Assembly: GCF_005281475.1 (NCBI RefSeq)
Contig: NZ_CP040106.1
Coordinates: 2,942,501 to 3,006,500, forward strand
Direction of reading: 5' to 3'
DNA length: 64,000 nt
Origin: Echinicola rosea
Lineage (GTDB): Bacteria > Bacteroidota > Bacteroidia > Cytophagales > Cyclobacteriaceae
Position 1 is the stretch's first letter; every line of letters begins with the position of its first letter. Both the position numbers and the translations under genes were made by a program. Under the pieces are notes generated by a model, which had not been told where the DNA came from, ran no database searches, and saw only the letters and a list, made by a program, of their open reading frames with translations. This document shows, piece by piece, positions 35,463 through 44,290 of this stretch.

Positions 35463-35486
35463 CATAAGTAGTGATACTTACTTATG
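35463..35486 (+). promoter_or_regulatory. Hairpin overlapping the fecR start codon
   Basis: CATAAGTA (35463-35470) and TACTTATG (35479-35486) are perfect 8-base inverses with an 8-base loop. The right arm contains the first possible start codon (35484-35486); the next codon is also ATG. The hairpin could limit translation initiation or be a dyad operator. Confidence 0.4.
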
Positions 35487-36512
35487 ATGGCACACAACAA
35501 TATTTATATTCCTGAAGAGATTAGGGAGCTTTTGAGAAAGTTACTTAGTGGGACTCCACTGCAAGAGCAGGAACTTGCTCAGCTAAACCAATGGTACGAT
35601 GACGTTTACGATGAAGGTTGGGAATCAGTTGATAAGGACCTGGGGCAGCGGATGTATCTGCAAATCCATGAAAGTATAGCCAAGGTGAACAGTGAACAGA
35701 CCAGAAAGGACAGTCCAGGCCTTCGTTTACGTTCTTTACGTTCAGCATCCTCAGGATGGAAAACTCAAACTTGGTTGCGTGCGGCCATGGTGACTTTTTT
35801 ACTGGTTGCTACAGCGCTGGTGGTTTATGTCAGTCAGCATGATACCCATACCTCTCCAAACCAAGCAGAAGAATGGATCACCTATCAAAATCCTGCCGGA
35901 CAGAAGTCCAAAGTCCAACTTCCTGATGGCAGTATAATTTATATTAATGCCGCCACAGCAGTAAAGTACCAGAAAGGTTTCGGTCAGTCTCATCGGGACT
36001 TGTTTTTGGAAGGAGAGTCCTATTTCGAAGTGGCCAAGGATAGCATTCCTTTTCGGGTTTACAGTGGTGGACTGGTAACAGAAGCGGTGGGTACTTCCTT
36101 TAATATCAGTACCTATGACGCCACTTCCATCAGGGTTCAACTTACCTCAGGGATTGTCAAAGTTTACGATGCTTTTGAGGGCAATGCCCAGGTTAAGTTG
36201 ATGCCAGGTGAGGAAGTGCGTTTGAAGGATGGACAGCTCTCCTCTGTGTTTATCTTTGATATCAATCAGGCCATAGCATGGAAGGAAGGTACTATCTGGC
36301 TGCAAAAGACACCTTTATCGGAAGTGATCTCGATTCTAGAACGCTGGTATGATGTGGATATTACTGTTACTAATCCACCCAAAGAGAAAGTTTTATTAAC
36401 CGGGGAATTTAAAAATGCCATGCTTACCCATTTGCTGGAAAGCTTGTCCTATTCCTACCGATTTGATTATAAGATTGACAAGAAAAATATCACCATCACC
36501 TTTAACTACTGA
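35484..36512 (+). CDS. FecR family anti-sigma factor / transmembrane sensor
   Basis: The 342-residue protein has a cytoplasmic N-terminal anti-sigma part (about 1-95), one membrane segment (WLRAAMVTFLLVATALVVYV, about 97-116), and the periplasmic FecR domain (QNPAGQKSKVQLPDGSIIYINAATAVKYQKGF, given in part, then EGESYFEVAKD and FNISTYDATSIRVQLTSGIV). A C-terminal STN-like domain ends with YRFDYKIDKKNITITF. It should hold the ECF sigma factor inactive until the SusC receptor signals. The SusC gene follows at 36641. Confidence 0.93.
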   Translation: MMAHNNIYIPEEIRELLRKLLSGTPLQEQELAQLNQWYDDVYDEGWESVDKDLGQRMYLQIHESIAKVNSEQTRKDSPGLRLRSLRSASSGWKTQTWLRAAMVTFLLVATALVVYVSQHDTHTSPNQAEEWITYQNPAGQKSKVQLPDGSIIYINAATAVKYQKGFGQSHRDLFLEGESYFEVAKDSIPFRVYSGGLVTEAVGTSFNISTYDATSIRVQLTSGIVKVYDAFEGNAQVKLMPGEEVRLKDGQLSSVFIFDINQAIAWKEGTIWLQKTPLSEVISILERWYDVDITVTNPPKEKVLLTGEFKNAMLTHLLESLSYSYRFDYKIDKKNITITFNY

Positions 36513-36529
36513 CTGCCTATGAAAAAAAG

Positions 36530-36598
36530 AAAGCCAGTTTGACAAAACTGGCCTCCCCGGCTGCAATAGAAGAGTTTCTCAGGCCATTCTATTGCCCT
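36530..36598 (+). promoter_or_regulatory. Two hairpins in the fecR-susC gap
   Basis: GCCAGTTT-gaca-AAACTGGC (36534-36553) is a perfect hairpin. GCAATAGAA (about 36562-36570) and TTCTATTGC (about 36587-36595) form a second one. Neither has a T-run, so they may be partial terminators or RNA processing/stability elements that set the ratio of FecR to SusC. Confidence 0.45.
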
Positions 36599-36640
36599 TG
36601 ATTTCAATGACTAAAACATCATCAAAAACATGACAAATCT

Positions 36641-39600
36641 ATGAAAAAAATATTACATGCTATCCGTATGATCAGCAAATACACCCTTATTGGCTTTATA
36701 TTCCAGCTAGCCTTCCTTAATCTCCTCCATGCAGGTCCTAGTAAGGCGCAGGGAAGTTTGGATATGGAAAAGATAACTGTGAATGTCAAAGCGGAAGCCG
36801 AACCACTGCCTTCTGTATTGGAGGCGATAAAATCGCAGACGGACTTTATCTTTATTTATGATGATAAGATCATTCCATCCAATACTACAGTTTCGATCGA
36901 AGCACAAAATGAACCTTTGGAGAATGTGCTCATCGAGCTTTCCAAAGAGCACCGATGGGCTTTTAAGCAGGTTAATGATCGCATTAGCATAAAACCGATA
37001 AAAGGGCTGCACCTTGGCAAATCGGTTATCCGAGAAGTGACGGTGAGCGGAACTGTTCGCGATTCCAATAACCAGCCGATCCCGGGGGTGACAGTATTGG
37101 TAAAAGGAACCACAAATGGCACCACTACAGACTTGGATGGAAAATACCGATTGAACGTTCCAGAAAACAGTGTGCTTGTATATTCCTTTGTTGGATTTAT
37201 CCCCCAAGAAGTTGCTATTGGCAATAAGGAAGTGGTTGATATTCAGTTGGAAGAGAAGGTTTCGGCACTGAATGAGGTGGTAGTGGTAGGTTATGGCGAA
37301 CAAAAGAAAATCAACCTGACTGGCGCAGTGAACCAAGTGGGCAGTGAGGTGACAGAAAACAGACCAGCCCCCAACCTGACCAGAATGCTGCAGGGAGCCT
37401 TGCCAAACTTGAATATCAGAATGGTAGATGGGAGTCCAACCCGATCTGCTGCATTTAATATTCGGGGCACGACTTCGATTGGAGCTGGTGGAGATGCCCT
37501 GGTATTGATTGATGGAGTAGAAGGGGATCCAAACTTGGTCAATCCCAATGACGTAGAAAGCGTTACGATTCTAAAGGACGCTTCTTCCGCCGCAGTTTAT
37601 GGTTCGAGGGCTGCTTTTGGCGTGGTGCTCATTACTACCAAATCCGCCAAAGCAGGAAAAAGCCAACTTAACGTAAACATCAATCATTCGGTTAACAAAC
37701 GGACAGTGGTGCCGGATTTGGTCACAAATGGTTACCAATGGGCAAAGAATTTTGATGAAGCATTTTATGGTTGGTACGATTATAAGACCCACCCGATTTC
37801 TGTCAACAGTGTTTTTCCATTTTCCTTGGAGTATTTGGATCGTTTGCGCCAGCACGATGAGGATCCCAGTCTACCAAAAGTGGAATACATCGAAGCACTT
37901 GGACGCTATGAATACTATGGCAATACCGATTGGTTTAAATACCATCATAAGGACAATATGCCAGCTACTGAAGCATCCATAAGTGCTTCTGGGGGTTCGG
38001 ACAAGGCACGTTATTTTATATCGGGAATGTATTACCATCAGGATGGGATTTTCAATTTTTCCTCCGATAAGTTTGACAAGTATAACTTACGGGCAAAAGG
38101 AGAGGTTAACATTAACGATTGGCTGGTATTAGAGAATAATTTTGACCTCAGCACCTATACTTATGGCTACCCTTTATTGGCCAATGGGGACATCAATATT
38201 TGGAGGTATCTGGCCGTTCAGGGTTTTCCAATGGTGTCCATGACAAATCCTGATGGGACTTATTCCCAAAATGGAGTTTATATTGGAGCATCTTTCCTGG
38301 AAGGAAACAGTCGTTCTGATCAGAGTAATTTCTTTGTGAGAAATACGCCTACCCTCACTGCTACACCGTTTGGTGACCTGCTCACCTTTAAGGCGAATTT
38401 TACTTTTTCGAAGAAGTTTATCAAAGACAAAAGAGTCAATAATTACGTCAACTACAGCAATGCCCCTGAAGACTTGAACCGTTTTGGTAACAGCTTGCTG
38501 AGACAATATGAAAATGAAAACACCTACTGGGGATCCAATATCACGGCACAATTTAACAAGACCTTAAATGAGGACCATAATCTTGGGCTGCTATTGGGCT
38601 ATAATATCGAAAGTTCCCTGACCGAAAATTGGAATACCAGCAGGGATGGATTATTGGTACCTGAAAAACCGGATTATAACCTGATGGATGGCCTGAACTA
38701 TACCATTAGCGGAGGTGGCAGTGAATGGAAATACCTCGGTGTTTTTTACCGGGTGAATTACAGCTACAAGGACAAATACTTGTTGGAGTTTAATGGCCGT
38801 TATGATGGCTCTTCCAAATTCCCATCCGATGAGCGGTACGGTTTTTTTCCATCTTTTTCGGCAGGGTGGAATGTTTCGGAAGAAGGCTTCATGGCCAATA
38901 CCCGTAGCTGGCTTGCAAACCTGAAAATCAGGTCATCCTATGGATCCCTCGGAAATGGTAACGTCGCACCATATCGTTACCTCGAAACCATGTCAGTGAA
39001 TAAATCCAGTGTAATATTGGAAGGAATCCAGAAGGGCTACACCTATATGCCAGGTGTGATTCCTGATGGGCTTACCTGGGAGAGAGCCACTACCTTTAAT
39101 ATTGGTGTGGATGCCTCCTTCTTAGAGGGACGTCTGAATGTAAACTATGATTGGTATAACCGGATTACCTCGGACATGTTTACCTACGGTCAGCCACTTC
39201 CTAATGTGTTTGGCGCTACTGAGCCTTACGGAAACTATGCCGATCTGTCGACCAAGGGCTGGGAACTTACCTTAGGTTGGAAAGACCAAACTACAGTGGG
39301 AGGAAAGCCTTTCAGCTATGGTATCAACGGTTCCTTGTGGGACAGCAAGGCCACCATTACCAAGTTTAACAACCCTGAAAAAGTCTTGGGATCGGGTTAT
39401 TATGTAGGACAGTCCGTGGGAGAGATTTGGGGTTATGTAACAGAAGGTTTCTTTACTTCTGAAGAAGATGTCCTAAACCATGCCGATCAGGATTTCCTTC
39501 GCAATTCAAATGGTAATATCTGGCTTCCCGGTGACCTGAAATATGCTGATCTCAACGATGACGGTGTGATCAACCAGGGAGACAATACGGTAAACAATCC

Positions 39601-40171
39601 CGGTGACCGTAAGATTATTGGCAATAATGCACCCCGCTATCAGTTTGGTTTTAATCTGAATGCCAATTGGAACAATTTCGGGATCTCCGCATTCTTTCAG
39701 GGGATAGCCAAAAGGGATTGGTATTTCGCCCCGGAGGCTGATTTGTTTTGGGGACCCTATAACAGGCCTTATGGCTTCCAGCCCACCAAAATGATGGATG
39801 ATTACTGGACACCGGAAAACCCTGATGCCTATTTCCCAAGATTGAGAGGATATACCGCATTGGGCACAGGAAGGTCTTTGGGAGCGCCACAGACCCGTTA
39901 CCTTCAGGATGCTAGCTATATTCGATTAAAGAACATCACGGTGGACTATTCCCTTCCGACACAGTGGGTAAGCAAAATCGGGATGCAACGTGCCAAAATT
40001 TTCTTTACGGGTCAAAATATTTGGACCAGAACCGGTCTGAGCAAGCACACGGATAACTTTGATCCAGAGATCATCGAAAATCCACTAGGTGACATGACCA
40101 ATGGATATGGCCAGGGGGATGCATATCCCATGCTCAAATCCTACACACTGGGTGTTAACCTTTCTTTCTAA
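36641..40171 (+). CDS. SusC/RagA family TonB-linked outer membrane receptor with STN domain
   Basis: The 1176-residue protein begins with a signal peptide and an STN domain (ITVNVKAEAEPLPSVLEAIK, about 45-115) that couples to FecR. A carboxypeptidase-D-like domain (VSGTVRDSNNQPIPGVTVLV) and the plug with the Sus-type motif NEVVVVGYGEQKK follow, then a 22-strand barrel ending in YTLGVNLSF. With the SusD partner it imports an oligomeric substrate across the outer membrane using TonB energy. The STN domain and preceding sigma/FecR genes indicate substrate-induced trans-envelope signalling. SusD starts 21 bp later. Confidence 0.96.
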   Translation: MKKILHAIRMISKYTLIGFIFQLAFLNLLHAGPSKAQGSLDMEKITVNVKAEAEPLPSVLEAIKSQTDFIFIYDDKIIPSNTTVSIEAQNEPLENVLIELSKEHRWAFKQVNDRISIKPIKGLHLGKSVIREVTVSGTVRDSNNQPIPGVTVLVKGTTNGTTTDLDGKYRLNVPENSVLVYSFVGFIPQEVAIGNKEVVDIQLEEKVSALNEVVVVGYGEQKKINLTGAVNQVGSEVTENRPAPNLTRMLQGALPNLNIRMVDGSPTRSAAFNIRGTTSIGAGGDALVLIDGVEGDPNLVNPNDVESVTILKDASSAAVYGSRAAFGVVLITTKSAKAGKSQLNVNINHSVNKRTVVPDLVTNGYQWAKNFDEAFYGWYDYKTHPISVNSVFPFSLEYLDRLRQHDEDPSLPKVEYIEALGRYEYYGNTDWFKYHHKDNMPATEASISASGGSDKARYFISGMYYHQDGIFNFSSDKFDKYNLRAKGEVNINDWLVLENNFDLSTYTYGYPLLANGDINIWRYLAVQGFPMVSMTNPDGTYSQNGVYIGASFLEGNSRSDQSNFFVRNTPTLTATPFGDLLTFKANFTFSKKFIKDKRVNNYVNYSNAPEDLNRFGNSLLRQYENENTYWGSNITAQFNKTLNEDHNLGLLLGYNIESSLTENWNTSRDGLLVPEKPDYNLMDGLNYTISGGGSEWKYLGVFYRVNYSYKDKYLLEFNGRYDGSSKFPSDERYGFFPSFSAGWNVSEEGFMANTRSWLANLKIRSSYGSLGNGNVAPYRYLETMSVNKSSVILEGIQKGYTYMPGVIPDGLTWERATTFNIGVDASFLEGRLNVNYDWYNRITSDMFTYGQPLPNVFGATEPYGNYADLSTKGWELTLGWKDQTTVGGKPFSYGINGSLWDSKATITKFNNPEKVLGSGYYVGQSVGEIWGYVTEGFFTSEEDVLNHADQDFLRNSNGNIWLPGDLKYADLNDDGVINQGDNTVNNPGDRKIIGNNAPRYQFGFNLNANWNNFGISAFFQGIAKRDWYFAPEADLFWGPYNRPYGFQPTKMMDDYWTPENPDAYFPRLRGYTALGTGRSLGAPQTRYLQDASYIRLKNITVDYSLPTQWVSKIGMQRAKIFFTGQNIWTRTGLSKHTDNFDPEIIENPLGDMTNGYGQGDAYPMLKSYTLGVNLSF

Positions 40172-40192
40172 CCACCAAACTGGACAATCAAT

Positions 40193-41944
40193 ATGAAAAA
40201 GATATTTCATTCAATAGTAGCAATACTTACTGTGGTGCCGGCATTGGTATCTTGTGATAATTTCCTGGAAACCGAACCGGTGGACAAACTCGTTCCGAAC
40301 ACTTTTTTCCAAAGTGAAAAAGACTTAGAGCTTTATTCCAATTCCTTTTACCAACGACAGGTGCCCGGTGGTCTGGCAGTGGTTCAAAGCGACGAAATGG
40401 GCGAATTTACCTCAAAAAACCAATCCAATAACTTCATAGCAGGAGCGTATTCTTCAGTGGATGAAGGTGCCTGGAACTGGTCAGACCTTCGAAATATAAA
40501 TTACTTTCTGGAAAACTTCGACAACGAGGCCATTCCTCAGGAAGCCAGAGATCATTATGAAGGCATTGCGCGCTTTTTTAGGGCATACTTCTATTTTGAG
40601 ATGGTGAAGCGTTATGGCGATGTGCCATGGTATTCAAAAACCTTGGCAACCGACGATCCGGATCTTTATAAGCCACGTGATCCCCGAGAGGCGGTGATTG
40701 ACTCCATGCTGATGGATCTTGATTTTGCAACTTCTCATATCCGGGATACCAAGGATAATGTTTCTTCACTGGTAACCAGACAGGTTGCTTATGGTTTTAA
40801 GTCTCGTGTATGCCTATTTGAAGGAACCTACAGAAAGTACCACGAGGAACTTGGGCTCCAAGGTACTGCAAACGAGTTGCTCCAAGAAGCGGCGGTTGCA
40901 GCAAAAGCTGTGATAGACGCCCAACAGTTTCAGCTACACAATACCGGGAGCCCATCAACGGACTATCGTGAGCTGTTTATCAGCGAAAACCCGGTATCCG
41001 AGGAAGTGATGTGGGCTGTGGTTTATAACAATGCCCTGAAAAGGTGGCATAATATCACTTGGAAGTTTAACAGCGCTACTTATGGAAACCGCTGGGGACT
41101 GAACAAGCAGTTTGTGAATACTTACCTGATGACAGATGGCAGCAGGTTTACGGAAAGACAGGGGTACGATACTATTCAGTTTGTGCGTGAAATGGAAAAT
41201 CGTGATTTCCGATTGGCCCAAACGGTACGTTCACTGGGATACACCCGATTGGATGGAACGCCCGCACCTCCAAATTTTGGCTACACCTATACAGGCTATC
41301 ATATTCTAAAATTCAGCTTGGATGATAGTAGGTTGGATGGAATATCCGAATCCTTTAATTCCATACCGTTGATGCGATATGCTGAGGTACTGTTGAACTA
41401 TGCCGAGGCCAAGGCAGAGCTTGGGGAGTTTGATGCTGGCATTTGGGAGCAGACTATTGCTCCTTTACGAGAGCGGGCGGGAGTAGATCCACGTATTCCA
41501 GCCACCGTTGACAGTTACCTTCAGTCAGTTTATTTTCCCAATATTTCAGACAAATTCCTGCTGGAAATCAGAAGAGAAAGAGGAATAGAACTGTGTTATG
41601 AAGGATTACGGTACGATGACCTTTTACGCTGGAAGAAAGGAGACTTGCTCGAAATGCCTTGGGAGGGGATCTATGTGTCAGGGCTGAACGAACCAATGGA
41701 CTTGGATGGAAATGGTACACCGGATGTTGCCTTTGTGGAGACCGTTCCAGACAATCAGGTAGCCGGGGTGATTTACTTTGCGGTCGATGGAACCAACTCC
41801 GTCCTGACAGAGGGTGACCACGGTCATATTGTATGGCGGGCCAATGAAGATCGTCAGTTTCCGGAGAAAAAATACCTGCACCCAATTTCCAATACCGATT
41901 TGGTGCTGAATCCTGATTTGGGACAGAATCCCGGATGGGAATAA
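40193..41944 (+). CDS. SusD/RagB family outer membrane substrate-binding lipoprotein
   Basis: This 583-residue lipoprotein (VVPALVSC, Cys near 22) starts with the SusD hallmark DNFLETEPVDKLVPNTFFQS. TPR-like helices follow (EGIARFFRAYFYFEMVKRYGDVPW), and the C-terminal region has NYAEAKAELGEF and FLLEIRRERGIELCYEGLRYDDLLRWKKGD (given in part). It caps the SusC barrel and binds the substrate at the cell surface. It is cotranscribed with susC and the two phosphodiesterase-type genes downstream. Confidence 0.96.
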   Translation: MKKIFHSIVAILTVVPALVSCDNFLETEPVDKLVPNTFFQSEKDLELYSNSFYQRQVPGGLAVVQSDEMGEFTSKNQSNNFIAGAYSSVDEGAWNWSDLRNINYFLENFDNEAIPQEARDHYEGIARFFRAYFYFEMVKRYGDVPWYSKTLATDDPDLYKPRDPREAVIDSMLMDLDFATSHIRDTKDNVSSLVTRQVAYGFKSRVCLFEGTYRKYHEELGLQGTANELLQEAAVAAKAVIDAQQFQLHNTGSPSTDYRELFISENPVSEEVMWAVVYNNALKRWHNITWKFNSATYGNRWGLNKQFVNTYLMTDGSRFTERQGYDTIQFVREMENRDFRLAQTVRSLGYTRLDGTPAPPNFGYTYTGYHILKFSLDDSRLDGISESFNSIPLMRYAEVLLNYAEAKAELGEFDAGIWEQTIAPLRERAGVDPRIPATVDSYLQSVYFPNISDKFLLEIRRERGIELCYEGLRYDDLLRWKKGDLLEMPWEGIYVSGLNEPMDLDGNGTPDVAFVETVPDNQVAGVIYFAVDGTNSVLTEGDHGHIVWRANEDRQFPEKKYLHPISNTDLVLNPDLGQNPGWE

Positions 41945-41986
41945 GGTTTTCCATTGAGGGAATTGTTCACCCCATAATATTTCTTA

Positions 41987-43147
41987 ATGAAAAAATATAT
42001 CATAATATTGTCCATGGTGCTATATGGCACCGTGGACAATACCTTTGGTCAACATAGGGAGATCATTGTTCCGGATATTCCAGGCTATCAAACCCTGAAG
42101 GGGGATTTTCATATGCATACGGTGTTTTCTGATGGACACGTTTGGCCTACTTTCAGGGTTAAAGAGGCACTTCGCGACGATATGGATGTCATTGCTATTA
42201 CCGAGCATATGGATTATGAGGGCTTTCCGGACGAAATTGAAAGGGATTATAACAAAAGTTATGAGATCGCTGCTGCTGCCGCAAAGGACAAAGGGATTAT
42301 GGTGATCAAAGGTGTGGAGATTTCCCCTAGGGTACCTCCCTATCACCACAATGCCATTTTTCTGGATGATGCCAATAGCTTTCCCATAGACTATATGGAA
42401 AATACCCACAAGAAGTTTGTCATGAAGGACAGCATTTCGAGGGAGGCACTGATGGCTCCTTTTCTGGAAGCCCAGCGACAGGGGGCATTTGTCTCTTATA
42501 ACCATCCTAGTTATAGCTGGTGGGACAGAAAAGACACGGTGCTATTTACTGATTTTCACCAAGAACTATTGGAAAAAGGAATTCTCGGTGGGGTGGAAGT
42601 GGTCAATAGCGGAAGGTATAATATCATCGCCCACCGCATGGCCATGAAGTATAACCTCACGATGCTCTGCAATACGGATGAGCACTATGACATGTACCCG
42701 CGGTACGCTGATAGCCATCGGCCCATGACCTTGGTTTTTGTGGAGGAAAAGACGCCGGAAGGCGTGGAAGAGGCAATGAGGGCTAAGCGAACGGCCTTGT
42801 ATTTTGGCGATTACGTGGTGGCCAGGAAGTCTGAAGCGGAGGCGTTGTTTAAAGCTGCCGTGCAAGTGGATGCCGCAAGAAAGGACCGTAATGACGAGCC
42901 AATTATAGTGGTCACTGTGAAAAACACCAGTGATATTCCTTTCCGGTTACAGCTAAAGAGCCGTTATGATATTGAATCGCTTCCCATGGGACAGCTTCAG
43001 CTCGGTGCCCAAGAGGAAAAAGAAGTGGTACTGAAGGCGGTTTGGAAAACGCCCCAGGAGACGACCTTGGCAGTTACCGTAGAGAATATGTTGGTGACGC
43101 CGGATGAAGCCCTTGAGACGCAATTTAGGTTTTCTGAGTTGGAATAA
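41987..43147 (+). CDS. PHP domain phosphodiesterase-like secreted hydrolase (Sb-PDE type)
   Basis: The 386-residue protein has a signal peptide (MKKYIIILSMVLYGTVDNTFG). The PHP metal-binding motifs are complete: GDFHMHTVFSDG (about 38-49), AITEHMD (about 71-77), KGVEISP, HHNAIFLDD, YNHPSYSWWD and CNTDEHYD. This is a trinuclear metal phosphoesterase, secreted to the periplasm. Related proteins are named after the Sb-PDE organophosphate phosphodiesterase, which hydrolyses bis-alkyl phosphate diesters. The position right after SusD suggests it acts on the imported substrate. Confidence 0.85.
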   Translation: MKKYIIILSMVLYGTVDNTFGQHREIIVPDIPGYQTLKGDFHMHTVFSDGHVWPTFRVKEALRDDMDVIAITEHMDYEGFPDEIERDYNKSYEIAAAAAKDKGIMVIKGVEISPRVPPYHHNAIFLDDANSFPIDYMENTHKKFVMKDSISREALMAPFLEAQRQGAFVSYNHPSYSWWDRKDTVLFTDFHQELLEKGILGGVEVVNSGRYNIIAHRMAMKYNLTMLCNTDEHYDMYPRYADSHRPMTLVFVEEKTPEGVEEAMRAKRTALYFGDYVVARKSEAEALFKAAVQVDAARKDRNDEPIIVVTVKNTSDIPFRLQLKSRYDIESLPMGQLQLGAQEEKEVVLKAVWKTPQETTLAVTVENMLVTPDEALETQFRFSELE

Positions 43148-43162
43148 ATTGAGCATAGACTG

Positions 43163-43957
43163 ATGATAAAAATCCCTTTACAGCCCATTTTGCCAAAATG
43201 CTTATGGGCTGTTTTTATACTAAATATTTTGCCTTCATTAACCATTGGGCAGACTATCAGCGTAATGAGTTATAATATCCACCATGGTGCTGATAAAAAT
43301 GAAGTTATGACCTATAGTGAAATTGGTCAATTTTTGAAGGATACCGGAGCGGACATTATTGGTCTCCAGGAAGTGGACAGCGTTTGTTCTCGTTCTGAAA
43401 AAAGCGACCAGATGAAAATCCTATCTGAGATTACCGGAATGGATGCCGCATTTGGGCGGCACTTTGCCTATGACGGTGGCGCCTATGGTCTGGGCATTTT
43501 GTCCAAATATCCCTTGGAGGACATTCGAAATGACCGGATCACAAGTATTCGTTCCAATGGCGAAAAAAGGTCACTGGCCTTGCTTTCGGCCAAGGTCACG
43601 CTGCCAAGTGGACAGCAAATTCTATTTGCAACGGTACATTTCGCCTTGGACCAGCCTACAAGGTTAGCGCAAGCCAAAGAAGTCCTGCAATATTTGGATT
43701 CTGAATTACCGGTAATGCTTACAGGGGACCTGAATGCAGTTCCAAATTCCGAGGAAATAAAGCTACTAAACACAAAGCTATCCAATACCCATCAAGAGGG
43801 AGATAACACCTTTCCCGTTGATGATCCGGTCAAAAAAATCGACTACATTATGGTCAGTAGGGTAGGATTTAAAGTGCTTGAAAGTCATGTGGTGCTTAGC
43901 TGCCAATTGTCAGACCACCTTCCGATCATTACCGAAATGGAGTTGGGAGGGGAGTGA
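43163..43957 (+). CDS. Secreted endonuclease/exonuclease/phosphatase (EEP) family hydrolase
   Basis: The 264-residue protein has an N-terminal signal peptide (to about ...LPSLTIGQ). EEP/DNase I-fold motifs are SYNIHHG, IIGLQEVDSV (Glu), GLGILSKYPL, ATVHF, LTGDLNAVPNS (Asp/Asn) and the terminal LSDHLPIITEMEL (catalytic His). The fold covers nucleases, inositol-phosphate and sphingomyelin phosphodiesterases; this short form with GILSKYPL resembles glycerophospho- and inositol-lipid-type enzymes. It lies 15 bp after the PHP gene and completes the operon. Confidence 0.85.
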   Translation: MIKIPLQPILPKCLWAVFILNILPSLTIGQTISVMSYNIHHGADKNEVMTYSEIGQFLKDTGADIIGLQEVDSVCSRSEKSDQMKILSEITGMDAAFGRHFAYDGGAYGLGILSKYPLEDIRNDRITSIRSNGEKRSLALLSAKVTLPSGQQILFATVHFALDQPTRLAQAKEVLQYLDSELPVMLTGDLNAVPNSEEIKLLNTKLSNTHQEGDNTFPVDDPVKKIDYIMVSRVGFKVLESHVVLSCQLSDHLPIITEMELGGE

Positions 43958-44189
43958 TATCGATGGATCGGGAAGTCTGAAAAATTTCTAGGTAAAGATT
44001 CACTTCTGCAGACTCAATCCACTCCCTAATATTTATTTTTAATCTAATTGAAGGTAATGGTTTTTTATGATCAGTATAAATCTTTAGGAGAAATACATTT
44101 TTTTAAATGGATAATTTCGTATCCAGCGTGTTCATGCTTTTCACCTTCTGATCCTTCCATTAATTAACGGCAATTCACCGTTTGTTTAC
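43958..44189. other. Intergenic DNA upstream of the polysaccharide locus
   Basis: This AT-rich gap between the EEP gene and the Wzm promoter region contains no gene and no terminator or repeat of the families seen elsewhere. The regulatory signals are concentrated in the last 60 bases, listed separately. Confidence 0.5.
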
Positions 44190-44219
44190 TTGCAATTTTA
44201 TCTTTTACGAGTAATTTTG
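44190..44219 (+). promoter_or_regulatory. Promoter of the polysaccharide export genes
   Basis: TTG (44190-44192), 19 bases, then TAATTTTG (44212-44219) fit the Bacteroidota -33/-7 consensus TTG-N19-TAnnTTTG. Transcription would start near 44226, about 65 bases before the Wzm-type permease gene. Confidence 0.65.
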
Positions 44220-44244
44220 TTACTCATGAGTAATTTTTTTACTC
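44209..44244 (+). promoter_or_regulatory. Tandem dyad operator GAGTAA-N5-TTACTC (two copies)
   Basis: Two 17-bp dyads of identical half-sites are present: GAGTAA-TTTTG-TTACTC (44209-44225) and GAGTAA-TTTTT-TTACTC (44228-44244), with centres 19 bp apart. The inner halves also make the perfect palindrome TTACTCATGAGTAA. The first dyad contains the -7 element and the second covers the start region. This looks like a cooperative binding site for a dimeric regulator, most simply a repressor. Confidence 0.6.
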
Positions 44245-44290
44245 TCTAAATAAAATGGATATCGCCCTGTGTGATTGATGGGGCGAAGCT

